The notes below the pieces were generated by a model, which worked only from the letters and a program-made list of their open reading frames with translations, did not search any database and had not been told where the DNA came from. Both the position numbers and the translations under genes were made by a program. From JACCTU01 sp963769665 (GTDB lineage Bacteria > Actinomycetota > Thermoleophilia > Gaiellales > Gaiellaceae), in NCBI GenBank assembly GCA_963769665.1, contig CAVYMQ010000003.1:2170001-2234000 (forward strand): 64,000 nt of DNA. The letters run 5' to 3'. How positions within the stretch are numbered: position 1 is the stretch's first letter; every line of letters starts with the position of its first letter. Of this stretch, positions 50,469 to 58,498 are shown in pieces.

Positions 50469-50502
50469 GGAGGTAGCCTCGCGCGCGTGCGAGGCTACCT
50501 CC
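50469..50502 (+). promoter_or_regulatory. perfect hairpin covering the MFS ribosome site and start
   Basis: 14-bp perfect stem: GGAGGTAGCCTCGC (50469-50482) with GCGAGGCTACCTCC (50489-50502), 6-nt loop. It contains the GGAGG ribosome site and the GTG start (50487-50489). No T-run follows, so it is not a standard terminator of the upstream gene. Translational control is inferred. Confidence 0.7.
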
Positions 50503-51776
50503 GCTCACTCGATCCGCAGCTCCCCCGCGACGTCTGGCTGCTTCAGATCGGCGGCCTCGCGAACTCGTTCGGGAACGGAGTCGTGTTCCCGTTCCTCGCG
50601 ATCTACCTCACCGACGTGCGCGGATTCGGGATCGCCACGGCCGGGATCGCGATCGCGATTTCGGCCGCAGCGCAACTGACCGCCGGCGTCGCGATGGGGC
50701 CGGTGATCGACCGACTTGGGCCGAAGCGCGTGCTGCGCGCCGGTCTCGTCATCCAGGCGCTCGGGTTCGGGCTGCTCCCACTCGTAAGCGAGCCGTGGCA
50801 CGCGTACGCGCTGCTCGCGTTCGAGGGCATCGGCAGCGCGGCGTTCTGGCCGAGCCAGTCCACGCTGATCTCCCGCCTGACGCCGCCCGCCCGACTCCAT
50901 GCCGCGTTCGCGCAGCAGCGCGTGACCATGAACCTCGGCGTCGGCCTCGGCGGGCTGACCGGCGGCCTGATCGCGAACGCCGACTCGCCGACGTCCTTCA
51001 CCGTCCTGTTCGTCCTCGACGGGCTCACCTTTCTCGCCTACGTCGGCGTGCTCTCGTTCGTCCGTGACCCCGGCACGCCGCCGCTGCGCGAGGGCGAGTC
51101 AGCCGGCTCGTATCGAGAGGTGCTGCGCGACCGGCTGTTCCTCGGCCTCTGGTCGCTGAACTTCCTCTTCGTCGCCGCGGGCTATTCGCTGCTCAACCTC
51201 CTCCCGCCGTTCATCAGCGACCACAGCGGATTGAGCGAGCGACAGATCGGCGCGGTCTTCTTCTTCAACACGGTCACGATCGTGCTCGCGCAGCTCCCGA
51301 TCTCCCGCTGGCTCGAAGGCAAGCGCCGCCTGCGCGCGCTCGCGCTGATGCCGGTCCTCTGGGCGATCGCGTGGCTCGGCGTGGACGCGACCGGCTACTG
51401 GCTCGAGGCGACGGCCGCGTTCATCGCGATCACCGTCTTCGCGATCGTGTTCGGGATCGGGGAGTGCCTGCACGGGCCTGCGCACCAGGCGCTCGTCGGC
51501 GAGCTCGGAGCCGACCGCCTCCGGGGCCGCTACTTCGCGCTGCACTCGATGTCGTGGGGCCTCGGCGGTGTTGCCGGGCCGGCGATCGGCGGGCTGATCC
51601 TCGCGACCGCGCCGTTTGCCCTCTGGCCGCTCGCGGCGGCGGTCTGCCTCGTCGCGGCCACGGGCGCCATCGCGCTCGAGCGCCTGGTTCCGGAGCCGCT
51701 TCGTCGCATTCCGCGTGCGGAGCTCGCGCACGGCGTCGTGCACGGCGACCTGGAGCCCGGCCGAACGCCGGGGTAG
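50487..51776 (+). CDS. major facilitator superfamily transporter
   Basis: 429 residues with 12 predicted membrane spans. Family signatures: VIDRLGPKRVLRAG between spans 2 and 3, AFEGIGSAAFWPSQ, and the second-half loop ISRWLEGKRRLRAL. DHA1-type drug or metabolite exporters look like this; the substrate is unknown. GTG at 50487 is supported by the early LPRDVWLLQIGGLANSFGNG segment. The start is buried in a perfect hairpin. Confidence 0.88.
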   Translation: MRGYLRSLDPQLPRDVWLLQIGGLANSFGNGVVFPFLAIYLTDVRGFGIATAGIAIAISAAAQLTAGVAMGPVIDRLGPKRVLRAGLVIQALGFGLLPLVSEPWHAYALLAFEGIGSAAFWPSQSTLISRLTPPARLHAAFAQQRVTMNLGVGLGGLTGGLIANADSPTSFTVLFVLDGLTFLAYVGVLSFVRDPGTPPLREGESAGSYREVLRDRLFLGLWSLNFLFVAAGYSLLNLLPPFISDHSGLSERQIGAVFFFNTVTIVLAQLPISRWLEGKRRLRALALMPVLWAIAWLGVDATGYWLEATAAFIAITVFAIVFGIGECLHGPAHQALVGELGADRLRGRYFALHSMSWGLGGVAGPAIGGLILATAPFALWPLAAAVCLVAATGAIALERLVPEPLRRIPRAELAHGVVHGDLEPGRTPG

Positions 51777-51821
51777 ACTGCCCGCCGATGACCGTGCACA
51801 CGGACGATCCCCTCAGTACCG

Positions 51822-52802
51822 ATGCCCAGCCTGCCTCGCATCAGGCGCTCGCGTGGCCGCACCGGTGTTGCGGAGGCCGCCGCACGGCCGCGCATCGCTG
51901 AGCTCAACGCACAGGGGCTCACGTGGGTGCACGTCAACGCCCCCGACCAAGACGTCGCGACGGACCTCGCCGCGCGCTTCGGCTGGCATCCGCTCGACGT
52001 CGAGGACATCCTCTCGAAGCGCCAGCGGCCGAAGGTCGACGACTACCCCGACTACCTCTTCGCCGTCCTGCACTTCCCCTGGTACGACAGCTCGGTCCAG
52101 CGGCTGAACGCCGCGGAGCTCGACATCGTGCTCGGGCCGGACTACCTCGTGACGATGCCGAACGTCCCGCTGCTGCCGGTCGACCGCCTGTTCAACCGGT
52201 GCGCCGACGACGAGGAGTTCCGCAACGAGCTGTTCGCGAAGGGCTCGGGCCGGCTGCTGTACGAGGTGCTCGACGACCTGTTCGACTACTGCTTCCCGAT
52301 CCTCGACAAGATCGCGCACAAGCTGGACAAGATCGAGGACGACATCCACGAGGTGCGCTCCGAAGAGCTCGTGCGCGACATCTCGAACGTCAAGCAGGAG
52401 ATCATCTCGTACCGCAAGATCATGAAGCCGCAGCGCCCGACCCTGCGCGTGCTCGAGCGGAAGGTCGAGCGCTTCCTCCCGGAGGACCTCGAGCTCTACT
52501 TCGACGACATCGTCGACGCGTCCGAGCGAATCTGGGACGTGCTCGACAACTACAAGGAGGTCGTCGAGGCGCTCGAGGACACGAACGAGTCGGTAATCGC
52601 GCACCGCCATAACGACGTCCTCCGCGTCCTCACGGTCTTCAGCGTGATCCTGCTTCCACTCACGCTGATCGCGAGCGTGTTCGGGATGAACGTCGTCTAC
52701 CCCGGCGAGGGGACGCACGCCGCGTTCTGGGTGATCATCGCGATCATGGTGCTGACGATCTTCGCGATGCTCGGCTTCTTCCGCTGGAAGCGCTGGCTCT
52801 AG
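51822..52802 (+). CDS. corA: CorA-family magnesium/divalent-metal channel
   Basis: 326 residues. A cytoplasmic funnel domain (WVHVNAPDQDVATDLAARF; then long helices near 180-260). Two C-terminal membrane spans bracket the selectivity motif GMN (SVFGMNVVYPGEG, about 288-292). Tail FFRWKRWL. Probable Mg2+ uptake. No Shine-Dalgarno lies before the ATG, and an out-of-frame ATG begins 34 nt upstream and could open a 37-codon overlapping leader. Confidence 0.93.
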   Translation: MPSLPRIRRSRGRTGVAEAAARPRIAELNAQGLTWVHVNAPDQDVATDLAARFGWHPLDVEDILSKRQRPKVDDYPDYLFAVLHFPWYDSSVQRLNAAELDIVLGPDYLVTMPNVPLLPVDRLFNRCADDEEFRNELFAKGSGRLLYEVLDDLFDYCFPILDKIAHKLDKIEDDIHEVRSEELVRDISNVKQEIISYRKIMKPQRPTLRVLERKVERFLPEDLELYFDDIVDASERIWDVLDNYKEVVEALEDTNESVIAHRHNDVLRVLTVFSVILLPLTLIASVFGMNVVYPGEGTHAAFWVIIAIMVLTIFAMLGFFRWKRWL

Positions 52803-52873
52803 ACCAGAGCCGAACCGCACCCGTTATTGGAACCCCTCGGTCAACGGTTCAGATTGCTGGTGCAGCCACTCGG

Positions 52874-53194
52874 CTAACGAAGCCGCTGAGCGATCGCTGA
52901 CCGCAACTCTTCAGCGTCGTCCGGAAGGTCGCCACCGACCTCTAGACGCCATGCCTCCAACTCGACTCCGATCAGCACGACATCTGCCTCATCGACAGCT
53001 GCCGGTTCTCGCGCATGGATCGCATCCTGAAGCTTTTCGAGAGTGGTCCCGGGCTCGGGCCTCCCGCCCTCGAGCAGCGGAGTGGACGCGATCAACCGCT
53101 GGGTCAACCCGGCTGCACTCTGTTCGCTGAGGGTGAAGACCTCGCCACCGACCGGAATCGTGAGCATCTCGGTAGAAGGTTCTACCCGACTCAC
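52874..53194 (-). CDS. hypothetical protein
   Basis: 106 residues, acidic, with no signal or membrane segment (MLTIPVGGEVFTLSEQSAAG after the start; AEELRSAIAQRLR at the end). The ATG at 53194 or 53167 could be the start. Codon use resembles the local genes. No motif recognised, no operon partner; stands alone in an accessory stretch. Confidence 0.5.
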   Translation of the reverse strand: MSRVEPSTEMLTIPVGGEVFTLSEQSAAGLTQRLIASTPLLEGGRPEPGTTLEKLQDAIHAREPAAVDEADVVLIGVELEAWRLEVGGDLPDDAEELRSAIAQRLR

Positions 53195-53561
53195 GTGACC
53201 TCAACCGGCCAAGCCGACGAGGCTGCGCTGAGAACCGTTAGTCGGTCAGGCACGCGTCGACGTCCTCGAAGGCTTCTGCGTGTCGGTCGCCGACCTTCAG
53301 ATCGCCCCTTGCCCAGTACATGACGTTTCGCTTCGTCTCGATCGCGGAGCTGACGATCAGAGCCGCGGCGGCCAAGGCGAACCAGCGCCAGTTCACGGGC
53401 GTCGAGTTTTTCGCCGGAGGTTCGGTTCCCCGGAGCGCCAGGGGAGAGTCGGGGCGCTCCGAGGGAACCGCGGGAGGGACAGACGGGTTGACCCCAGTGG
53501 CCCGCCTGCCCTTCTCGTTTCGTCTCCTCGCTAACGGCGCCGGGGCGCGCCCGGTTACGGG
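53195..53561. other. gene-poor stretch with one possible small membrane ORF
   Basis: Apart from the doubtful small ORF at 53238-53396, I see no gene, tRNA, repeat or terminator here. Composition is slightly less GC than the neighbours. Confidence 0.5.
53238..53396 (-). CDS. possible small membrane protein or gene remnant
   Basis: 52 codons from GTG (VNWRWFALAAAALIVSSAI), one membrane span, then a polar tail ending in a TAA stop (FEDVDACLTD). The frame remains open upstream for about 55 more codons (Pro-rich), without a convincing start. It may be the 3' end of a degraded gene. Confidence 0.3.
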   Translation of the reverse strand: MNWRWFALAAAALIVSSAIETKRNVMYWARGDLKVGDRHAEAFEDVDACLTD

Positions 53562-54395
53562 CTACCGGACGCGGAACGCGTACGGCCCGAACGTCTCCGC
53601 CTTGCCGCCCGTCGCTGCCGCGCTGATCGAGATCGCGAAACGCTTGCCCTTGGCGGACTTCGGCAGCTTGAAGGTGCATCCGCCCCGGCCTGTTCCCCGT
53701 ACGCGCTTGCCTGCGAGCGTCGCACGGCAGGTGAACGTGCCGGCCGTTGCGCTCTCCGCGGTCTCGAACTGAAGCTGGACGCCGTTGACCCTGAACGTCG
53801 CTCCCGCACGCGGCGCTGCCGCTGAGACCCTCAGTCTGATCGCCTCGATGTGAGGCGGGGCCAGCGTGTAGGGAAAGTACGTGTCCGTCGGCGCGACATC
53901 GGACTGGTTGCTTGGGGCCTCCTGCATCCTCGTCCTCACGAAGAACGCAAACGAGGTGGTGGCCCCAAGTTCCGTGTGGTGGACCCTCGCGACGTAGCCG
54001 TTGGCCCAGGCGACCCGGAACGTCGTCCTCGAGGTGGGCTCGAAGCCGGTCCCGTTCCAACGCTCGAAGTCGCTGGTGGTGGCGTCGATCCTGAGCCGGT
54101 AGTCCACACCGCCGCCACGGTCGGGAGAGCCGGTGAGGGCGCTTCGGTCGCTGTCGATGTAGATCAGAACCTCGTCTCTCGCCACGAAGTCGGTTCGATT
54201 CGCCACCTCGACGACGAAGAGGACCGTCCCGGAGAGGTCGTTCGCGACGGTGACGCCGGTGATGTCGGGCGCGCCGCTGCTGTCACCGGTCGGGTCGGTC
54301 ACCTCGACGGGGTTGTGATCGGCGACGCGAGCGTGCGCGGGCGACACGAGGAGCGCTGCGACGAGTGCCGTCAACGGGAGCAGCCGGCTGAGCAC
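53562..54395 (-). CDS. secreted protein of unknown function
   Basis: 277 residues: signal peptide (1-22), a beta-rich domain with an IYIDSDRSALTG segment (about 25-170) and a C-terminal immunoglobulin-like beta domain with one Cys pair (FTCRATLAGKRV and GGCTFKLPKSAKGK). Domains of this type recur in exported proteins of Thermoleophilia. Stands alone. Function unknown; adhesion or wall association is a guess. Confidence 0.75.
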   Translation of the reverse strand: MLSRLLPLTALVAALLVSPAHARVADHNPVEVTDPTGDSSGAPDITGVTVANDLSGTVLFVVEVANRTDFVARDEVLIYIDSDRSALTGSPDRGGGVDYRLRIDATTSDFERWNGTGFEPTSRTTFRVAWANGYVARVHHTELGATTSFAFFVRTRMQEAPSNQSDVAPTDTYFPYTLAPPHIEAIRLRVSAAAPRAGATFRVNGVQLQFETAESATAGTFTCRATLAGKRVRGTGRGGCTFKLPKSAKGKRFAISISAAATGGKAETFGPYAFRVR

Positions 54396-54453
54396 GGGCA
54401 GAATTTAGCGAACAGGCTTTCGAGGCCACGGCCCCGGTGATTGGATAGGTCGC

Positions 54454-54933
54454 ATGCCGAAGCCGCTCTGGGCCCCCTGGCGCCTCGAATACGTCCAGTC
54501 GGCGGACGACCAGCCTGGCTGCGTCTTCTGCCTCGCCCAGGAAGGCGACGAGGAGACGCTCGTCGTACGGCGCGGCGAGCGGGCGTTCGCGCTTCTGAAC
54601 CGCTTCCCCTACTCGTCCGGCCACTTCATGGTCGCGCCGTTCCGCCACGTCGGCGTGTACGGCGAGCTGATCGACGACGAGGTGCTCGAGATCCACCGGC
54701 TCGCCGCGCAGGGGATCGAAGCGCTCGGCGAGCTCTACAAGCCGGACGGCCACAACCTCGGTTGGAACCTCGGTCGCGTCGCCGGCGCGGGCGTCGTCGA
54801 CCACGTCCACCTGCACGTCGTCCCTCGCTGGGAGGGCGACACGAGCTTCATGCCGGTGCTCGCCGACGTGAAGGTGATGCCCGAGCACCTGGCGGAGACG
54901 CATCGCCGGCTCGCCGCCGCCTGGCCGAGCTGA
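54454..54933 (+). CDS. HIT-family hydrolase/phosphorylase, Ap4A-phosphorylase-like
   Basis: 159 residues. Catalytic HIT motif HVHLHVVPRW. N-terminal LWAPWRLEYV and the Cys pair CVFC match the actinobacterial Ap4A phosphorylase (Rv2613c) subgroup, which breaks down diadenosine polyphosphates. Helical C-terminus. Probably a nucleotide-salvage or alarmone enzyme; specificity not shown. Confidence 0.88.
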   Translation: MPKPLWAPWRLEYVQSADDQPGCVFCLAQEGDEETLVVRRGERAFALLNRFPYSSGHFMVAPFRHVGVYGELIDDEVLEIHRLAAQGIEALGELYKPDGHNLGWNLGRVAGAGVVDHVHLHVVPRWEGDTSFMPVLADVKVMPEHLAETHRRLAAAWPS

Positions 54934-54991
54934 TCGGCTCTATTCCGAACCCTGCTGGCGCGGCTCACACGGGAGCCCGTAGCGTTGGACG

Positions 54992-55894
54992 GTGACGAGA
55001 CGCGGGCTCCTCCTGTTCGCCGCGATGTCCGTGATCTGGGGCATCCCGTACCTCTTGATCCTGGTCGCGGTCCGAGATCTCAGCCCGGCGGTGCTCGTGC
55101 TCGGACGAACCACGATCGCGGCGCTGCTTCTGTTGCCCATCGCCGCGGCACGCGGGGAGCTCCGGCCGTTGAAGGGCCACTGGGTCGCGCTGCTCGTTTT
55201 TGCCGCGATCGAGATCGCGATCCCCTGGGTCTTGCTCGGCACCGCGGAGCAGCACATCTCGAGCTCGTTGACGGCGCTGCTCATCGCGGCCGTTCCGCTC
55301 GTCGGCGCCGTGATCGCGCGGACGACCGGCGACCGAGAGCGGCTTGGCCGGTCGAGCCTGATCGGGCTCATGGTCGGCCTCGTCGGAGTCGCCGCGATCG
55401 TCGGGCTGAACCTCGAAGGCGCCGGCGTGCTTCCGCTCACCGAGGTCGCGCTCGTTGCGGTCTGCTACGCGGTCGGGCCGGTGATCCTCCAGCGGTATCT
55501 CGCCGATCTTCCGGCACTCGGCGTGATCTCCGCGTCGCTCGCGGTGACCGCGATCGCCTTCGTGCCGTTCGCTCTCGTCAGTCTCCCGAGCGAGACGCCA
55601 TCGTGGAGCGCAATCTGGTCGGTGGTCGCGCTCGCCGTCGTTTGCACCGCGATCGCGTTCGTGCTGTTCTTCGCGCTGATCGCCGAGGTCGGGCCTGTGC
55701 GCGCGACCGTGATCACGTACATCAACCCGGCGGTTGCCGCGCTGCTCGGAGTTGCGATCCTCGACGAGCACTTCACCGCCGGCATGGCCGCAGGGTTCGC
55801 GCTCGTGCTCGTCGGCTCGGTGCTCGCGACGCGCCGCGCAGCGCCGCCGGAAGCACCGGCGGCCGTGCTCGACCCGACCCCCGAGACCGTCTGA
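54992..55894 (+). CDS. EamA/DMT-superfamily transporter
   Basis: 300 residues, ten membrane spans, two EamA repeats. The first begins LLLFAAMSVIWGIPYLLI; the second includes IAEVGPVRATVITYINPAVA. GTG start. The order HIT-EamA-GNAT on one strand may be one transcript. Substrate unknown. Confidence 0.87.
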   Translation: MTRRGLLLFAAMSVIWGIPYLLILVAVRDLSPAVLVLGRTTIAALLLLPIAAARGELRPLKGHWVALLVFAAIEIAIPWVLLGTAEQHISSSLTALLIAAVPLVGAVIARTTGDRERLGRSSLIGLMVGLVGVAAIVGLNLEGAGVLPLTEVALVAVCYAVGPVILQRYLADLPALGVISASLAVTAIAFVPFALVSLPSETPSWSAIWSVVALAVVCTAIAFVLFFALIAEVGPVRATVITYINPAVAALLGVAILDEHFTAGMAAGFALVLVGSVLATRRAAPPEAPAAVLDPTPETV

Positions 55895-55902
55895 CGCGAC
55901 GC

Positions 55903-56793
55903 ATGGCGATCCACGAGATACGAGCCTCGGGTCTTGACTCTCTCGCCCTCTCGACCGAGCTCCTGCAGCGCGCTCGCCTGACGGATGCGGAGGCGGGGCT
56001 CTGGGAAGCCGCCGATCTGCAGTGGTGGTGGCGGACGCCTCGACAGTCGGACACGATCGACGACCTCTTCTGGATCGATGACGACGGGCCTGTTGCGGGC
56101 GTCGTCTTGACGGATTGGGGCGAAGCGTGGGGGTGCGATCCCATCGTCGTTCCGGGTCTCTCGACCGTTCCACTTCCCACCGTTTGGGCGCGCGCCGTCG
56201 AACTCGTCGACACCTTGGGGCTCGAAGCGGTCGACGTGCTTGCCCGGGACGACGACGTCGAGTTGCATGGTCTGCTTGGCGACGCCGGCTTCGTGCCCGA
56301 CGACGACCGATCAGACGGAACAACGTGGATGGATGCCGAGGATCGACCTGGTGCGGCCGCACTGCCGGAAGGTTTCGTGCTCGTGGATCGCGCCCTGGAG
56401 AAGACCGGGCCGCACCCCATGCGGCAACGAAACGGAGACGAGGTCGAGGCCCGCCTTCGGCAATGCTCGCTCTACGACCCGACGCTCGATCTCGCGGTCG
56501 AGGCTGCTGACGGCCAGACCGCCGGCTACGCGCTGTTCTGGTTCGACCCCGTGACCAAGGCCGGGCTGGTGGAGCCGATGAGGGTCGAGGATGCGTACCA
56601 GCGGCGCGGCATCGCCCGTGCCATGCTCACTGCGGGTCTGGATCGGCTCGTGCAGCGAGGGGCACGCCGCCTGAAGGTCAGCTACGCCACCGAAGTGGCA
56701 CGTGGGCTCTACGTGGGCGCCGGCTTTCGGGTGACCAATACGAGTCGGTCGTACAGCCGCCGGCGTTTGTCGCTTTCAAGTTCCCCCCTTTGA
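55903..56793 (+). CDS. GNAT-family N-acetyltransferase, two-lobed
   Basis: 296 residues. An N-terminal GNAT-like half without an obvious CoA loop (1-150) precedes a C-terminal GNAT domain with the acetyl-CoA loop EDAYQRRGIARAMLTAGL and LYVGAGFR. Substrate unknown. Starts 8 nt after the EamA gene, so co-transcribed. A terminator follows about 125 nt downstream. Confidence 0.82.
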   Translation: MAIHEIRASGLDSLALSTELLQRARLTDAEAGLWEAADLQWWWRTPRQSDTIDDLFWIDDDGPVAGVVLTDWGEAWGCDPIVVPGLSTVPLPTVWARAVELVDTLGLEAVDVLARDDDVELHGLLGDAGFVPDDDRSDGTTWMDAEDRPGAAALPEGFVLVDRALEKTGPHPMRQRNGDEVEARLRQCSLYDPTLDLAVEAADGQTAGYALFWFDPVTKAGLVEPMRVEDAYQRRGIARAMLTAGLDRLVQRGARRLKVSYATEVARGLYVGAGFRVTNTSRSYSRRRLSLSSSPL

Positions 56794-56918
56794 GGGTAGG
56801 CCGACCGGTCCCTTCCGACCGACACTCTGGTCAACACAGGGTGCTGGGGCTCGAAGTGCCGCAGCTTCGAGAGAGCTCCGCCAAGCTCGCCACACCGCAC
56901 CCGCCTTGCAGAACCAAG

Positions 56919-56951
56919 CGGCCCGGCTTCGCCTCCGGGCCGTTTGCCTTT
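56919..56951 (+). terminator. rho-independent terminator downstream of the GNAT gene
   Basis: 8-bp stem CGGCCCGG/CCGGGCCG (56919-56926 with 56935-56942), 8-nt loop, then TTTGCCTTT on the plus strand. Confidence 0.7.
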
Positions 56952-56962
56952 GGGCGATCGCT

Positions 56963-57145
56963 TCAGGTCGCCGTCGCGCCGTCGCTGAGCGCGTGCGGGG
57001 TCCGAGGCGCCCAGCCCGTGCCGCCGCACGCCTCGCACGGAATCATCGCGGCAGTCTCGAGCGCTTGGGACTCCAGCGACGGCGCGAGGACCAAACCCGC
57101 GCCCTCGCAGTCATTGCATCGCGTGGAGTTCGCCTCAGGTGCCAT
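56963..57145 (-). CDS. small protein with two CxxCxGxG motifs
   Basis: 60 residues: CNDCEGAG near residue 10 and CEACGGTGW near residue 38, the half-sites of a DnaJ-type zinc centre. ATG at 57145. Intact motif spacing supports a gene; about 60 bases before tRNA-Gly on the same strand. Function unknown. Confidence 0.55.
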   Translation of the reverse strand: MAPEANSTRCNDCEGAGLVLAPSLESQALETAAMIPCEACGGTGWAPRTPHALSDGATAT

Positions 57146-57207
57146 CCCGGAGACGCTAATCCGGGGCTTCGTGCACCAAACCCCCCGGGCGGGTGATTGG
57201 TGCTCGA

Positions 57208-57280
57208 AGCGGGCGATGGGGCTCGAACCCACGACCCTCAGCTTGGGAAGCTGATGCTCTACCAACTGAGCTACGCCCGC
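57208..57280 (-). tRNA. tRNA-Gly (anticodon CCC)
   Basis: 73-nt cloverleaf: acceptor GCGGGCG/CGCCCGC, anticodon stem TCAGC/GCTGA with loop TTCCCAA, T loop TTCGAGC. Discriminator U, as expected for bacterial glycine tRNA. CCA is not encoded. Confidence 0.96.
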
Positions 57281-57317
57281 GTGGGCCAAGCAGTCTAACG
57301 CGCCGAAAGTCGGTGCT

Positions 57318-57342
57318 CGGCCGCGGAGCGGCCGCTTCAGGG
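57318..57342 (-). repeat. partial copy of the hairpin A element
   Basis: GGCCGC, GGA, GCGGCCGC, then TTCAGG, close to hairpin A of the dispersed repeat; hairpin B is absent. Between tRNA-Gly and the aldolase gene. Confidence 0.55.
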
Positions 57343-57364
57343 GTCGCCCGACTGCGCAAACAAT

Positions 57365-57393
57365 GAGGGGCCACCGCCGCAGCATGGCCCCTC
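57365..57393 (+). other. hairpin upstream of the aldolase gene
   Basis: Perfect 9-bp stem GAGGGGCCA/TGGCCCCTC (57365-57373 with 57385-57393), 11-nt loop, about 80 nt before the aldolase ATG. No T-run; it may be a leader structure. Confidence 0.4.
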
Positions 57394-57474
57394 GGCTCGG
57401 GATCGTAGGCGGCCGGTCGGCTGAAGGGAAGCGCAATACTTGAGTCGCAGACGACTTCCGGAGGGGGACCACCG

Positions 57475-58498
57475 ATGACCGCAGCTTCACCCGAGCTCGA
57501 GCTCACCGCCAGAGCCCTCGTGGCGCCCGGGAAGGGGATCCTGGCCGCGGACGAGAGCGACGGCACGATCAAGAAGCGCTTCGACTCGATCGAGGTCGAG
57601 TCGACCGAGGACAACCGCCGCGCCTACCGCGAGCTGCTGTTCACGACCGAGGGCGCCGAGGACTACATCTCGGGCGTGATCCTCTACGACGAGACGATCC
57701 GCCAGAGCTCGTCCGACGGGACGCCGTTCCCCGAGTTGCTCGCGTCGAAGGGCGTGATCCCGGGGATCAAGGTCGACCTCGGCGCCAAGCCCTTGGCGCT
57801 GGCGGAGAGCGAGACGATCACCGAGGGGCTCGACGGTCTGCGCAGCCGGCTCGAGGAGTACCGCGCGCTCGGCGCGCGCTTCGCGAAGTGGCGCGCCACC
57901 TACTCGATCGGCTGACGACCTTCCCAGCGAGTACTGCGTCTGGACGAACGCCCACGCCCTCGCGCGCTACGCGGCGCTCTGCCAGGAGGCGGGCATCGTC
58001 CCGATCGTCGAGCCGGAGGTGCTGCAGGACGGCACGCACACGATCGATGAGTCGGCAAAGGTGACCGGGCGCGTGCTCCAGGGCGTCTACACGGAGCTTC
58101 GCGACCAGCGAGTCGACTTCGCCGGCACGCTGTTGAAGCCGAACATGGTCATGTCCGGCTACAGCGCGTCCGACCGTGCAGGCGTGGACGAGGTCGCCGA
58201 GCGAACGCTCGACGTCTTCTACCGCCACGTCCCGGCCGCGGTGCCGGGGATCGTCTTCCTCTCCGGCGGGCAGTCGGACGAGGACGCGACCGCGCACCTC
58301 AACGCGATGAACGCGCGCGGGCCGCATCCGTGGCAGCTCTCGTTCTCGTACGGGCGCGCGCTGCAAGCACCGGCATTGAAGGCATGGGCCGGCTCGAACG
58401 TCGAGGCGGGCCAGCGTGCGTACTACCACCGCGCGAAGCTGAACAGCGCGGCGCGCTCGGGCGCGTACGCGCCGGAGATGGAGACCGCGTCGGTCTAG
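57475..58498 (+). pseudogene. class I fructose-bisphosphate aldolase, interrupted by a +1 frameshift
   Basis: Glycolytic aldolase in two frames. Codons from 57475 (after a strong GGAGGGGG) encode the N-terminal part (KGILAADESDGTIKKRF ... FAKWRATYSIG), then TGA at 57913-57915. Dropping one T near 57913 continues as DDLPSEYC and NAHALARYAALCQEAG through the Schiff-base lysine in LLKPNMVMSG, ending at 58498. About 340 residues in total with every catalytic residue kept, so decay is not obvious. A sequencing error, a recent mutation or recoding at UGA-C would each fit. It faces glpX and overlaps its stop by 4 bp. Confidence 0.85.

Noticed and set aside
51788..51901. 37-codon frame before corA as a real gene
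   Set aside because: No ribosome site, low-complexity peptide, overlaps the corA start; could be a leader peptide at most.
53320..53772. Plus-strand frame of 150 codons in the accessory gap
   Set aside because: Its second half is antisense to the secreted protein gene and it has no domain.
56790..57254. Plus-strand frame ending in a GLEPTTLSLGS peptide
   Set aside because: That peptide is the well-known artefact of translating across a tRNA; it covers tRNA-Gly.
57156..57614. Minus-strand frame with an SVGRASASQAEGRGFE peptide
   Set aside because: Another tRNA read-through artefact, antisense to the aldolase start.
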